A DNA stretch of 64,000 nucleotides from contig CALUTI010000006.1 of the NCBI GenBank assembly GCA_944323695.1, positions 62,001 through 126,000 on the forward strand, in the 5' to 3' direction. A model generated the notes under the pieces. It made no database searches. It saw only the letters and a program-made list of their open reading frames with translations, and was not told where the DNA came from. Each line of letters opens with the position of its first letter. Within the stretch, counting starts at the first letter, position 1. This DNA comes from Candidatus Gastranaerophilales bacterium. Its GTDB lineage: Bacteria; Cyanobacteriota; Vampirovibrionia; Gastranaerophilales; Gastranaerophilaceae. Below, piece by piece: positions 25,517 through 34,618 of this stretch. The position numbers and the translations under genes were made by a program.

Positions 25517-26569
25517 ATGACAGAGTTTAAATCAAAAATAAGAACGATCGAATGGATTGATACATTTTCAAGAATGGTTGACCAGACACTTTTTCCGTAT
25601 GAATTCAAATATGTTGATATAAAAACAGGCGATGAAATGTTTGATGCAATAAAGACAATGATTGTCCGCGGCGCACCTGCAATAGGTATAGCCGGTGCAC
25701 ATGGTGTTGTTCTTTATGCGCAGGAGTTAAAAGATTTGCCGCGTGAAGAATTTGTCAAAAAACTCCTAGAAAAAGCTGATTACATGGCAACATCCCGCCC
25801 TACAGCAGTAAATTTAATGTGGGCTGTTGAAAAACAAAAAGAAGTTATTAAAAATTCAAAATCCGATGTAAAAGGCATAATTGAAGAACTTAAACAAAAT
25901 GCTATAAAACTTGAAAATGAAGACATTGAAATAAACAAAAAAATCGGTGATTTTGGCGCAGAAGTTGTTCCCAAAGGTGCAACAATTCTAACCCACTGTA
26001 ATGCAGGGGCTCTGGCAACAGTAGGTTACGGAACGGCACTTGGTGTTGTGCGTTCTGCATTTGCAAACGATCCGACAATACAGGTTTTTGCGGATGAAAC
26101 ACGCCCGCGTCAGCAGGGTGCAAGAATTACCACACTTGAATTAACAATGGACGGAATTCCGACAACCCTTATTACTGACGGCATGTGTTCATATTTTATG
26201 AAAAAAGGCATGATAGATATGGTTGTGGTCGGCGCGGACAGAATTGCCGCAAACGGTGATACCGCAAACAAAATCGGCACTTACACCGTTGCAATTGCCG
26301 CAAAATATCATAATATACCTTTCTATATTGCAGCACCGCTCTCAACAATTGACACAAGCATAAAAACAGGCGACGAAATCCCGATTGAAGAACGTTCACA
26401 TGATGAAGTTACCCATATTAACGGAAAAGCAATATGTGCAGAAGGTGTAAATATAATTAACCCCGGTTTTGACGTAACTCCGCATGAGCTGATTACCGGT
26501 ATAATTACGGAAAAAGGAATACTCCGTCCGGATTATACAAAATCAATTGCAGAAGCGTTTAAAAATTAA
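25517..26569 (+). CDS. mtnA: S-methyl-5-thioribose-1-phosphate isomerase
   Basis: Converts 5-methylthioribose-1-phosphate to the ribulose form in methionine salvage. The 350 residues carry the family's RGAPAIGIAGAHG, the catalytic Cys in THCNAGALAT, the TRPRQQGARIT motif and the catalytic Asp in VVVGADRIAANGDTANKIGTY. These separate MtnA from the related eIF-2B subunits and ribose-1,5-bisphosphate isomerase. A GTGAGGAG site precedes the ATG. No other salvage genes lie nearby. The 3' end overlaps the convergent gene by 11 nt. Confidence 0.9.
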   Translation: MTEFKSKIRTIEWIDTFSRMVDQTLFPYEFKYVDIKTGDEMFDAIKTMIVRGAPAIGIAGAHGVVLYAQELKDLPREEFVKKLLEKADYMATSRPTAVNLMWAVEKQKEVIKNSKSDVKGIIEELKQNAIKLENEDIEINKKIGDFGAEVVPKGATILTHCNAGALATVGYGTALGVVRSAFANDPTIQVFADETRPRQQGARITTLELTMDGIPTTLITDGMCSYFMKKGMIDMVVVGADRIAANGDTANKIGTYTVAIAAKYHNIPFYIAAPLSTIDTSIKTGDEIPIEERSHDEVTHINGKAICAEGVNIINPGFDVTPHELITGIITEKGILRPDYTKSIAEAFKN

Positions 26570-26921
26570 AATCCGTAAGGCTTTTTGCCTCATCACGTGC
26601 GGATCTTTTTAATACGATGGACATTTCATCAATTTTTTTGCTGACAATTTGGGGAGATTTCCGAATAAAAGCTTGAAGTTTTTGATCTTTCCCCTTTGCC
26701 AAAAGCACTGATGCGTTGTCTTTTCCGCGGGTTAATTTTAAAAATATGCCTTTATTCTTTTCAGTCATAAGGTTTTGCACAGACATAAAGGCTTTGCCGT
26801 TAATTTGTGCAACGTCAAAAGATACCCTTGGATTGACATCTTTGCCAATACGTTTGCTAAGGTCCGTACATGCTCTGCGTATATTATTTATATTATCAGG
26901 TTTTATATTATTTATAATCAT
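26559..26921 (-). CDS. Small hypothetical protein downstream of the RelA/SpoT-like gene
   Basis: About 120 residues, basic, no membrane segments. Start set at ATG 26921, with GAAG just before it; a TTG two codons earlier is also possible. The predicted fold alternates helices and strands, with no motif I recognise. It follows the RelA/SpoT-like gene on the same strand after 64 nt, so it could be a partner, but nothing in its sequence proves this. Its 3' end overlaps mtnA. Confidence 0.55.
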   Translation of the reverse strand: MIINNIKPDNINNIRRACTDLSKRIGKDVNPRVSFDVAQINGKAFMSVQNLMTEKNKGIFLKLTRGKDNASVLLAKGKDQKLQAFIRKSPQIVSKKIDEMSIVLKRSARDEAKSLTDFNF

Positions 26922-26985
26922 CTTCAAAAATTTTAAAATACCTGATAAAATTTTTTAACACTTTTGCAACAATTTTTTACAATAG

Positions 26986-27939
26986 CTAAGTTATTTTTTC
27001 TAATTTAAGAAGATTTTCAACAGAAAGTATTTTAGGAATATTTAATGGCAACTTTGGCAGCTCAGGGAAAGGCAGATTTTTTTCTTCTGCCTGCTTAAGC
27101 ACTTTCCAAACGTCTGTAAGATATTTTTTGTATTCCGTGTCAAGTTTTTCATTCTGACTTAACTGAGTATACCGGTCTCTCATTTTGTAAAACAAGGTCT
27201 TTTGGGAATCATTCAACTTACTCAAGTCAGGTTTCCCTTGCAGGCGCATATCGTAGAGATAATGTTCAACTTCGCCAAAACGGGTTGTATGTTTGCCGCC
27301 TATTTGAAATTCCAATTTAGTACCGTTAACAAAAATATCCATATTTGTACGTGTGTAACCGGCTTCTTTTACTTTATTAATTGTAGTATTTTTTCCAACG
27401 TCAAGCTCATCAATCAGCCGCATATTTCTGCCGTTCACATAAGGATTTATGCCATTTCCTCTGTAATTTTCAACAAGGGAAATTTTAATTTTACCTTGTT
27501 GATGTAAATTAATTAATCTATCAATAAGCGTTGGCACATCTTTAGGGTTGTTTAAGATAATTCTGGCACCATAGCCGTCACCTAAAACATTGGTTATCCT
27601 GCCTTCAGAAATATACCTGACGGCATCATCAAAAGTTAAATCATCCATTGCACGCGGAATTTTTCCGGTAATTTTTTCGACTTTTTTAACTCTGCTTCCA
27701 AACTCACCCAAACCCTCACAAAGTGGTTTCAATACTTTATCTGCTTTGGATTTAATCTTCTCTGAAGATTTGTTAATTTCTCTTGCAAGTTTTTCCGCCA
27801 TATGGGGCTTTGAATTAAACGCTTTAAACGCATCAAAAAATGTTCCTCGGCTTCCGCCTGTGGAATAAACAAGTTTACCGGTATTTGATGATTTTACGAC
27901 AGTTGCCATAAGGCTGCCGATTTTAGCGACGCTTGCCAA
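26986..27939 (-). CDS. RelA/SpoT-like nucleotidyltransferase-domain protein (putative)
   Basis: 317 residues starting at TTG 27939 behind AAGGGG. Residues 1-115 are helical with an uncharged N-terminus. Residues 115-235 resemble the RelA/SpoT synthetase fold: GDGYGARII (D121, R126) where the family has D-x-x-G-x-R; GYTRTN near 194-199 for the conserved GY motif; KLEFQI (E210, Q212) for V-E-I-Q-I; and a His at 226 in VEHYLYD. The match covers motif order and spacing, not high identity, and the usual R-T after the Q-I is absent. If active it would pyrophosphorylate a nucleotide or tRNA. There is no hydrolase domain, so it is not a full RSH enzyme. Confidence in a real gene is higher than in the activity. 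Confidence 0.6.
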   Translation of the reverse strand: MASVAKIGSLMATVVKSSNTGKLVYSTGGSRGTFFDAFKAFNSKPHMAEKLAREINKSSEKIKSKADKVLKPLCEGLGEFGSRVKKVEKITGKIPRAMDDLTFDDAVRYISEGRITNVLGDGYGARIILNNPKDVPTLIDRLINLHQQGKIKISLVENYRGNGINPYVNGRNMRLIDELDVGKNTTINKVKEAGYTRTNMDIFVNGTKLEFQIGGKHTTRFGEVEHYLYDMRLQGKPDLSKLNDSQKTLFYKMRDRYTQLSQNEKLDTEYKKYLTDVWKVLKQAEEKNLPFPELPKLPLNIPKILSVENLLKLEKIT

Positions 27940-27999
27940 AATATTCCCCTTTTTTAATCCCCTATAATAATATAAAGAATTTCAAAGAGGAAAAATTGC

Positions 28000-28590
28000 C
28001 TAATCTAACGAAATGTAAATTTCTCCCTGTCTGAAAATTTTTAAATCATCTCCAAAGACTCCGCAGACAGTGGATTCCAAACCTTTACATTCATAACCGT
28101 AATCTTCTATAACAATATCACTTAGCCCGTTCATATTTTCAAAAGCCTGTTCATAGCTTTTTGCGGAAGGCTGATGCGAAAGGTTTGCGCTTGTTGTTGC
28201 AAGAACATGCCCGGGAATAATTTCGCAAATTCTTTTGAAAACCTCATTATCAGGGACTCTTATTCCCACCGTATCCATGCCGGAGGTTATAAAATCGGGA
28301 GTATTTTTGCTTTTTTTAACCACGAGGGTCAAGGCACCGGGAAAATATTTTTTTATCAGCTTACATGCAAGCTTTGGCAGCGGCTCGACATAATCCAAAA
28401 GATTATAAACCTCATTTGACATAAGTATTAAAGGTTTTTGCATCTCGCGTTTTTTAATTTCATAAATTTTTTTGACGGCGTTTTCATTATCCGGCAAACA
28501 GCCAAGCCCCCAGACAGTATCCGTGACATAGGTTATTACCCCGCCGTTTTTAAGTGTTTCTATAATTTCTTTTTCATTCCGTAATTTCAT
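28000..28590 (-). CDS. tsaC: Threonylcarbamoyl-AMP synthase (TsaC/YrdC family)
   Basis: Makes threonylcarbamoyl-AMP from threonine, bicarbonate and ATP for t6A37 modification of tRNAs reading ANN codons. The 196 residues are a single YrdC domain: GGVITYVTDTVWGLGC near the start, then KKREMQKPLILM, a PGALTLV motif and VGIRVPD, followed by TSANLS. It lacks the extra C-terminal domain of Sua5, so TsaC is the better name. The ATG follows CTGGAGAAG. It lies 31 nt after murJ's far end, separated by a short palindromic stretch. Confidence 0.9.
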   Translation of the reverse strand: MKLRNEKEIIETLKNGGVITYVTDTVWGLGCLPDNENAVKKIYEIKKREMQKPLILMSNEVYNLLDYVEPLPKLACKLIKKYFPGALTLVVKKSKNTPDFITSGMDTVGIRVPDNEVFKRICEIIPGHVLATTSANLSHQPSAKSYEQAFENMNGLSDIVIEDYGYECKGLESTVCGVFGDDLKIFRQGEIYISLD

Positions 28591-28620
28591 TTTAACTTCT
28601 CCAGAGATCCTGAAACAAGT

Positions 28621-30216
28621 TCAGGATCTCCTTAGTTTACTATATACTCTGTCAAACAATTCTTTTGCATAATCCATTTTTAATAACAGGTTTAGCCAGA
28701 TGTATGTTCCAAGGCATATAACTCCGACAATTGTTATTTTCACAATTTCAAAAATATATTTCGGTAGCTCAATGAATTTGTCAAACGCAATAGCTGCCGC
28801 AAGACACAAAATAAACGTAATCAAACCCGCAATACACATTTTCAAAAGATTTTTAAACAAAACTCCATAGTCCATTTTAATTTTTTTAGACATCAAAATC
28901 CCGAGCATACAAGCGTTAAATAATGTCACAAGTGAAGTTGAAAGGGTAATCCCGCCTATTCCGAAATGTAATATATTTATCAAAAGGATATTCAAAAACA
29001 CCTTCAAAACAATTGAAGAAAACGCAATCATAAAAGGGGTTGCGGAATCATTAAACGAATAATAAACACGGGTTATACTGTCGCGGAACACATACGGAAT
29101 AATAGAAAAAGACAAAAACCACAAGGCTTCGGTAACCATAAACGTAGCCCTCTCATCAAAAGCACCACGCTCAAAAATCAGCCTTACGCCATCCATTCCC
29201 AAAACTAAAATCCCGATTATTATAGGTATCGCTCCAAAAAATAATACCCCGACACCTTTATTAAAATAATTTTTTATCCCCTGCATATCGTTATCTGCAA
29301 CAAGTCTTGAAAAAATCGGAAATAACGGTACCAAAAATGCTGTTACCAAAATTCCTACAGGAAATTGAAATACTCTGTTTGCATAACCTATTGCCGTCCA
29401 AACCCCTTCATTTAATGATGAGGCAAAAAACATATCAACATAAATATGAACCTGTCCCACAGTAGAACTTAAAACCGCAGGGAATAATAATTCACATATA
29501 TTTTTAAATTGAACATTATTCACAACATCCAAATTAGGCTTAAATTTAAATCCTAACTGCCTAATCTTAGGATACTGCAATAAAAATTGGCAAACAGCGC
29601 CGATTGTAGTTGCCCATGCCAGAATTACACCGGCATTATCGCTTCTTGTTGTCATAACCATTGCAATAATTACAATACTCATAACTATCGGCGACAAATT
29701 CGGCAGCATAAAATAACGATATGTGACCAGAATGCCATAATAAATTCCGACAATTCCGCCGATAATCAGAACAGGCGACATAATTTTCAAATGTTCCGCC
29801 GCAAGCTGAACAAGTTCGGGGCTTCCACCGGATACTATCAAATTCATTATAGGCGTTGCAAAGAAATAGCATAAAACCGCCAGAACCGTGAAAAATAATA
29901 TTGTGGTTGTCATAAAAGTTGAAAACAACTTTTTGACTTCTTCTTCCGGTTTTTCACGTAAATTCGGAATAAGCTTTGAAAATACCGCAACAGTTGCACT
30001 ATGAAAAGGTCCTCCAACCCCGCCCAAAAGGATTATGGCAAGAGCAGGAATCTGATATGCATAAAAATAAGCATCAGATACCATTGAGGTACCGTAATAA
30101 TTTGCAATCACAACATCTCTGATAAATCCGATAAGCTTACTAAAAACCGTCACCACAGCAATCAGCCATGCCGCTTTTAATACGCTTGTTGTTTTATCAT
30201 CAGAATAAGTCGTCAT
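28621..30216 (-). CDS. murJ: Lipid II flippase MurJ (MviN family)
   Basis: Moves the peptidoglycan precursor lipid II across the inner membrane. About 531 residues with some 14 hydrophobic helices. The N-terminus TVFSKLIGFIRDVVIANYYGTS matches the family's conserved R-D and the first-helix Gly. A second conserved stretch is FPVGILVTAFLVPLFPIFSR. The start is ATG 30216, inside the last codons of the upstream gene (17-nt overlap), which couples translation; a TTG three codons earlier is less likely. It pairs with MurA and Alr encoded elsewhere in the window. Confidence 0.92.
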   Translation of the reverse strand: MTTYSDDKTTSVLKAAWLIAVVTVFSKLIGFIRDVVIANYYGTSMVSDAYFYAYQIPALAIILLGGVGGPFHSATVAVFSKLIPNLREKPEEEVKKLFSTFMTTTILFFTVLAVLCYFFATPIMNLIVSGGSPELVQLAAEHLKIMSPVLIIGGIVGIYYGILVTYRYFMLPNLSPIVMSIVIIAMVMTTRSDNAGVILAWATTIGAVCQFLLQYPKIRQLGFKFKPNLDVVNNVQFKNICELLFPAVLSSTVGQVHIYVDMFFASSLNEGVWTAIGYANRVFQFPVGILVTAFLVPLFPIFSRLVADNDMQGIKNYFNKGVGVLFFGAIPIIIGILVLGMDGVRLIFERGAFDERATFMVTEALWFLSFSIIPYVFRDSITRVYYSFNDSATPFMIAFSSIVLKVFLNILLINILHFGIGGITLSTSLVTLFNACMLGILMSKKIKMDYGVLFKNLLKMCIAGLITFILCLAAAIAFDKFIELPKYIFEIVKITIVGVICLGTYIWLNLLLKMDYAKELFDRVYSKLRRS

Positions 30217-31915
30217 CTTTTGCAATTATCTCCGCAAATATTCTTAAACCTTTACTTTTATCTTCATCTTCCGGATAGTAAAATACTATTGTATTTCTGC
30301 CCTTTTGAAGATATTTTGAGATATCAATTTTTTCAACCCTGTTAAAGAAACTTTTTGAAAGCTTAATATCTCTTTCTTTACCATTTATATTAACCAAAAA
30401 ATGTGATAATTGGTACTTATTATCAACAACAAGTTCAGCATGCTTATCTTTTGTATAGAAACTTTGGGATACAATATGCTGATTATTAACAGGGGAGAGA
30501 ATAAAAGGTTTTGTGCCCAAGGTTATGCCGGTGTAATAATGCTTAAGAATTTTTTCATAAGGCATTTTTAATTCAGTAGCCATAAACTCTGCGCCATACT
30601 GGCTTAAACCGACACCATGCCCGAAACCGCCGCCAAAAGCCGTCACGGAAACGAGATTCCCGTTATCGTCAAAGGTATGTTCAAAAACCACATTGGCACT
30701 CGGAAGCGCTTTCCCCTTATTTGTTAAAAGCCTGCGGATTACAAGCTCTTTAAAAATCTTGAAGGTTTGGGATTTTGTAACAATCTCCATTTCAATAATT
30801 TTACCGGATTCACCGCGGCGTTTGACATCAAGCTTAACTATTTCATCAAGTTTATCCCCTTTATTAAAAGCAGGATGTACAAAACCTGTTGCGGATTGCG
30901 CCGCAAGATTTGAAGCTACAGCCTTTTGAAGCTCATCTTTTGTCCAGGTTCTTTCCCATCTGAAATAAGGCGATTTCATATCATAAGAATCCGGTTTTGA
31001 CTTATAAAAAGCCGACGCATCTTCTTCAACAGACAAAGGGGTCTGGCTTAACATATCAGGCTTTGCTATCAGATAAGGTTTTGAAACAGACGGGAAAACT
31101 TTTGATTTCGGATCGGAAAAAACATTTGCAAAGCTTTCGGTATACCCGCCCGCGGTTGATGAATACTGGGCAAGAATTAAATCCCAGTTGTAAAGCGCAA
31201 CAATCCCTTCAGTTTCTTCAACTGCACGTGTGCCCAAATCTTTTTCCGACCCGGCGCCGAAATAAACCTGACTTGCTACGCTATCAACCACATCAAACGC
31301 ATCATAGGCCTTTACCCTCGGGGATAATACATAATTTCTGGCGGCAACGCTTTGAGCTTTTAATGCTTCCAGACCGAAATGGACAGGCATTTCATTCGGC
31401 ACAACACCTTTTAGGTAATCCTCTACCTCAATAACATTTACTATATGAAACCGTCCTAGCTTTTTATTATACTTTGTAATCTCAATTTCGCCCCTGTAAA
31501 ACGCCTGTTTTCCAACACGCTTAAGGTTTTTTACACCCAATCTGCCCTGAGTACAAACAAACTTTACAGGCCCCTTAATCTGATCAATAACCTCACCGTT
31601 ATCATAGGTTAAAACAAACATATCTGAGGAAAGTTTAACATTAACAGTTTTATAAGCAGGAGCAGATGTTATAAGGTCTTTATTATCAAAAACCAGCATT
31701 TCAGAATCTGCAAAAATCCCCGCATTATCATAATCATATTTGTTAAAGGAACTGTCTCCAATCCCGACACGGACAATTTCAGATTTTGGATTTTCGTAAT
31801 ATGCTTTGATTTCAGCCTCACGAGCAATTTGCATAGTGGCTTCAGGAACAATAGAATCCGCATTTACGCAAGGACATATTAAAGATATTAATAATAAAAG
31901 CAAAGCTCTTTTCAT
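30200..31915 (-). CDS. SpoIID/LytB-domain secreted protein
   Basis: 571 residues with a signal peptide (MKRALLLLLISLICPCVNADS). The SpoIID domain runs from about 170 to 470: VIEVEDYLKGVVPNEMP, LEALKAQSVAARNYVLS, QVYFG, SSTAGGYTE and the signature GGGFGHGVGLSQYGA. In spore formers SpoIID is a lytic transglycosylase; non-sporulating bacteria use relatives in wall remodelling. A C-terminal domain of about 100 residues is added and may be carbohydrate-binding. The start is ATG 31915, exactly 6 nt after a TATAAT on the minus strand, so it is predicted leaderless; the frame extends to a TTG at 31933. It overlaps murJ. Confidence 0.88.
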   Translation of the reverse strand: MKRALLLLLISLICPCVNADSIVPEATMQIAREAEIKAYYENPKSEIVRVGIGDSSFNKYDYDNAGIFADSEMLVFDNKDLITSAPAYKTVNVKLSSDMFVLTYDNGEVIDQIKGPVKFVCTQGRLGVKNLKRVGKQAFYRGEIEITKYNKKLGRFHIVNVIEVEDYLKGVVPNEMPVHFGLEALKAQSVAARNYVLSPRVKAYDAFDVVDSVASQVYFGAGSEKDLGTRAVEETEGIVALYNWDLILAQYSSTAGGYTESFANVFSDPKSKVFPSVSKPYLIAKPDMLSQTPLSVEEDASAFYKSKPDSYDMKSPYFRWERTWTKDELQKAVASNLAAQSATGFVHPAFNKGDKLDEIVKLDVKRRGESGKIIEMEIVTKSQTFKIFKELVIRRLLTNKGKALPSANVVFEHTFDDNGNLVSVTAFGGGFGHGVGLSQYGAEFMATELKMPYEKILKHYYTGITLGTKPFILSPVNNQHIVSQSFYTKDKHAELVVDNKYQLSHFLVNINGKERDIKLSKSFFNRVEKIDISKYLQKGRNTIVFYYPEDEDKSKGLRIFAEIIAKDDDLF

Positions 31916-31921
31916 ACATCT

Positions 31922-31927
31922 ATTATA
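31922..31927 (-). promoter_or_regulatory. -10 box of the SpoIID-like gene, leaderless configuration
   Basis: TATAAT on the minus strand, 6 nt before ATG 31915. Confidence 0.5.
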
Positions 31928-31936
31928 TGACAAACA

Positions 31937-32197
31937 TTATTCTTCATTAACTGAAAAATCTTTCGGCAAATCCTTTTCCAATTCTTTCATAAACTCTGAA
32001 ATTGAAAGCCCGAAAGCACCGGCAAGTTTAAATAAAGTTGTTAACTGCGGATCTTTTACACCTCGTTCCAAATCACTCAATACAGACGACGGAATATCGT
32101 ATTCAGCCCCAAGCATAAACTGACTTTTAGATCCTCTCAAACGCCTGACAGTCTTTGCAATAGAAGAATAAATAATTTTTTTCTTAACATCTTGCAT
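31937..32197 (-). CDS. XRE-family helix-turn-helix regulator
   Basis: 86 residues forming a single Cro/C1-type domain: a first helix with IAKTVRRLRGSKSQ, the recognition pair YDIPSSVLSDLERGVKDPQL, and a closing TLFKLAGAFGLSISEFMKELE. It is small and has no sensor domain. A 16-bp perfect palindrome lies 35 nt before its start, a likely autoregulatory operator. It is divergent from the prepilin-like gene at 32319, so it may control that gene too (inference from position). Confidence 0.8.
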   Translation of the reverse strand: MQDVKKKIIYSSIAKTVRRLRGSKSQFMLGAEYDIPSSVLSDLERGVKDPQLTTLFKLAGAFGLSISEFMKELEKDLPKDFSVNEE

Positions 32198-32231
32198 AAT
32201 ATTAATTTTGAATGTAATATATTAAATATCC

Positions 32232-32247
32232 TATCGCGTACGCGATA
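32232..32247. promoter_or_regulatory. 16-bp perfect palindrome, probable operator
   Basis: TATCGCGTACGCGATA lies between the XRE gene and the divergent prepilin promoter. Its GC core stands out in AT-rich sequence. Confidence 0.5.
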
Positions 32248-32263
32248 ATATTGAATCAACACG

Positions 32264-32293
32264 TTGCCTTGTGAATTATAAATATGTTATAAT
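32264..32293 (+). promoter_or_regulatory. Promoter of the prepilin-like gene
   Basis: TTGCCT (32264-32269), 18-bp spacer, TATAAT (32288-32293), 25 nt before the ATG. A GGAGG ribosome site is at 32310-32314. Confidence 0.65.
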
Positions 32294-32318
32294 GAATTAT
32301 AAATCAAATGGAGGTTAC

Positions 32319-33101
32319 ATGAAGAAATTCGGTTTTACACTTGCGGAGGTGCTTATTACTTTAGGAATAATCGGCGTTGTAGCTGCAATGACCATTCCAA
32401 CACTTATTACAAGTTATAAAGAAAAACAAACGGTTTCACAATTAACAAAAATATATTCAACGCTTGCAAGCGCATATCAGATGATGATGGTAGAATACGG
32501 TCCTATTAATACCTGGGGACTAAACCCGACAAATACAGGCGAAATAGATGAAGAAACAGGGAAAACAATATATGACAAAAGCGGTAATGATGTAATTGCA
32601 GAACGTTTAAGAAAATATTTAAGAGCATCAAAAACTTGTGAAACAGGCAAAGTATGTTTTCCATGGGCAAGCTACAATATTGCGGGTGACAAATTATCTG
32701 ATGGAAATAAAATAATTACTAGTGACAACTCAGACACTGCACCGGGTTCAAATTTCTTTTTACAGGACGGAACATTTATTGGAATGGGGTGGTATAACGG
32801 AGGATCTTCTTCAGCACTCGTATGGGGGACAATTTATGTAGTTTTACCGAACGCAAAAGATAATATCCTCGGGAAAACAAAATTTTATTTCAGATATAAT
32901 GCAAAAGGTCTGTTCCCTACAGGTGCTAAAGATGATCCTGAAAGTTACTCATTTGAAAATGGCTGTGATCCTTCCAATCACGAGAGAACATCAGGGCAGC
33001 ATTGTACGGCCTGGGTAATATATAACAAAAACATGGATTATCTGCACTGTCACGATAAATTATCTTGGGAAGGAGCACATTCCTGCAAAGAGGCTGAATA
33101 A
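32319..33101 (+). CDS. Prepilin-like protein (type IV pilin/pseudopilin N-terminus)
   Basis: 261 residues from ATG 32319, chosen for its GGAGG site; the frame extends to 32271. The leader is only MKKFG, then FTLAEVLITLGIIGVVAAMT, the methylated hydrophobic helix cut by prepilin peptidase after Gly5. The globular domain has Cys pairs and a Trp/Gly-rich middle. The first 20 residues after the cut are nearly identical to those of the other two prepilin-like genes here, but this one has a plain short leader with no G tract. It may be a minor pilin or a secretion pseudopilin. Confidence 0.85.
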   Translation: MKKFGFTLAEVLITLGIIGVVAAMTIPTLITSYKEKQTVSQLTKIYSTLASAYQMMMVEYGPINTWGLNPTNTGEIDEETGKTIYDKSGNDVIAERLRKYLRASKTCETGKVCFPWASYNIAGDKLSDGNKIITSDNSDTAPGSNFFLQDGTFIGMGWYNGGSSSALVWGTIYVVLPNAKDNILGKTKFYFRYNAKGLFPTGAKDDPESYSFENGCDPSNHERTSGQHCTAWVIYNKNMDYLHCHDKLSWEGAHSCKEAE

Positions 33102-33114
33102 TAAATTTTAAGGA

Positions 33115-33142
33115 TTGGGTTAGAATTTTTCATCTAACCCAA
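33115..33142. terminator. Hairpin between convergent genes
   Basis: TTGGGTTAGA pairs with TCTAACCCAA around an 8-nt loop. The T-run is weak, but the position between two stops suggests a bidirectional terminator. Confidence 0.6.
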
Positions 33143-33147
33143 CAACA

Positions 33148-34521
33148 TTACTTCAACTCTAATACCGTACCGTCTTTGGAATCCTTTACTATAATTCCGA
33201 CTTCGTCAAGCGCTATGCGGATTTTATCGGCAACAGCCCAATTTTTTTCTTCGCGGGCTTTTTTACGGAATTCAATTAACTCATCCATTGAATTAAATTT
33301 TTCACCCAGAACATCTGAAACGTGTTGAACAGCTTTTTCAAGCTCTTCTTTTGAAATTTCTGCTTTTTCAAAGCTAAAACCAAGAACAGATGCCAGTTTA
33401 TACAAAATCGTAAAAGCATCTTTGTCATCTTTGTTGGCTTTATTTGCAAGCTCAAACAAAACCGCCATTGCTTTGGAGGTATTCAAATCATCATCCATTG
33501 CTTCGACAAATTCTTTGTATTCATCGGTTTTGGTAATATCCAAATCCTCGTTAATTTTTGTACGTTTTGCATTTAACAAACGTTTAACACCTGCCTGAGC
33601 TGAGGTTAATGCCTCATCAGAAAATTCCACAGGCATTCTGTAGTGGTTTGTTAAAATAAAAAATCTTATTGTATTGGCATCGTATTTTTTCAATAAATCG
33701 TCAATTGTCAGGAAATTCCCGAGAGATTTTGACATTTTTTCTTTATTTATTGTCACAAAACCGTTATGAAGCCAGTAATTTACGAATTTACAGCCGTTTG
33801 CGCATTCGGATTGCGCGATTTCATTTTCGTGATGAGGGAAAATTAAATCCGCGCCGCCAGCATGAATATCAATAGTTTTGCCCAAATATTTACGGCTCAT
33901 TGCAGAACACTCAATGTGCCAGCCGGGACGACCGACACCCCATGGCGAATTGTAGCCGAATTTTTCGTCTTTTTTCCACAACGCAAAATCAAGAGGATCT
34001 TCTTTGTGTTCTCCGACTTCAATCCTTGCACCGCTTTCAAGCTGGTCTATAGGCTGTTTTGAAAGATAACCGTATCCGGGGAATTTTTTTACTCTGAAAT
34101 AAACGTCCCCGTTCGCTTCATAAGCATATCCGTTTTTGATTAAGTCTTTTATTATTGATATCATTTCGCCAAGCGTTTTTGTGGCAAAAGGTTCAATATC
34201 CGGCTTTAAGGTGTTCAGAGCCTTCATGGAATTTTCAAATTGCTTATACCAGAATTGTGAAACTTCCTCCGGGGTTTTATTTTCTTTTTCGGCTTTTTTA
34301 AGAATCTTATCGTCAACATCTGTTACATTTCGACAATATGTAACATCATAGCCTTTGAATTTCAGATATCTGTATAAAACATCCCATGTTATATAACATC
34401 TTGCATGGCCCAAATGCGCATAATCATAGACCGTCGGGCCGCATACATACATTTTAACCTTATTATCTTCTATCGGCTTAAAATCTTCAACTTTGTTGGT
34501 ATAAGAATTGTGTAATTTCAT
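33148..34521 (-). CDS. cysS: Cysteinyl-tRNA synthetase
   Basis: Charges tRNA-Cys with cysteine. The 457 residues are the normal length. The class I motifs are VCGPTVYDYAHLGHARCY (zinc Cys and HIGH-like LGHA), GRPGWHIECSAMSRKYLG with zinc ligands, the HHENE motif and KMSKSLGNF (KMSKS loop). An anticodon-binding helical domain ends the protein. The ATG follows AAGGAG. It is the last gene of a minus-strand run from nusB or the LysM gene, although a terminator precedes it at 34587. Confidence 0.96.
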   Translation of the reverse strand: MKLHNSYTNKVEDFKPIEDNKVKMYVCGPTVYDYAHLGHARCYITWDVLYRYLKFKGYDVTYCRNVTDVDDKILKKAEKENKTPEEVSQFWYKQFENSMKALNTLKPDIEPFATKTLGEMISIIKDLIKNGYAYEANGDVYFRVKKFPGYGYLSKQPIDQLESGARIEVGEHKEDPLDFALWKKDEKFGYNSPWGVGRPGWHIECSAMSRKYLGKTIDIHAGGADLIFPHHENEIAQSECANGCKFVNYWLHNGFVTINKEKMSKSLGNFLTIDDLLKKYDANTIRFFILTNHYRMPVEFSDEALTSAQAGVKRLLNAKRTKINEDLDITKTDEYKEFVEAMDDDLNTSKAMAVLFELANKANKDDKDAFTILYKLASVLGFSFEKAEISKEELEKAVQHVSDVLGEKFNSMDELIEFRKKAREEKNWAVADKIRIALDEVGIIVKDSKDGTVLELK

Positions 34522-34586
34522 TTTGCACTCCTTATTTATAATCTTACTACAAATATTATTTGAATAAAACTATAAAACCGGAGAAT

Positions 34587-34614
34587 AAATAAGCAGGATT
34601 TCTCCTGCTTATTT
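34587..34614 (-). terminator. Rho-independent terminator
   Basis: AAATAAGCAGGA with TCCTGCTTATTT, a 12-bp stem 5 nt after the LysM gene's stop. Confidence 0.8.
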
Positions 34615-34618
34615 ACAT

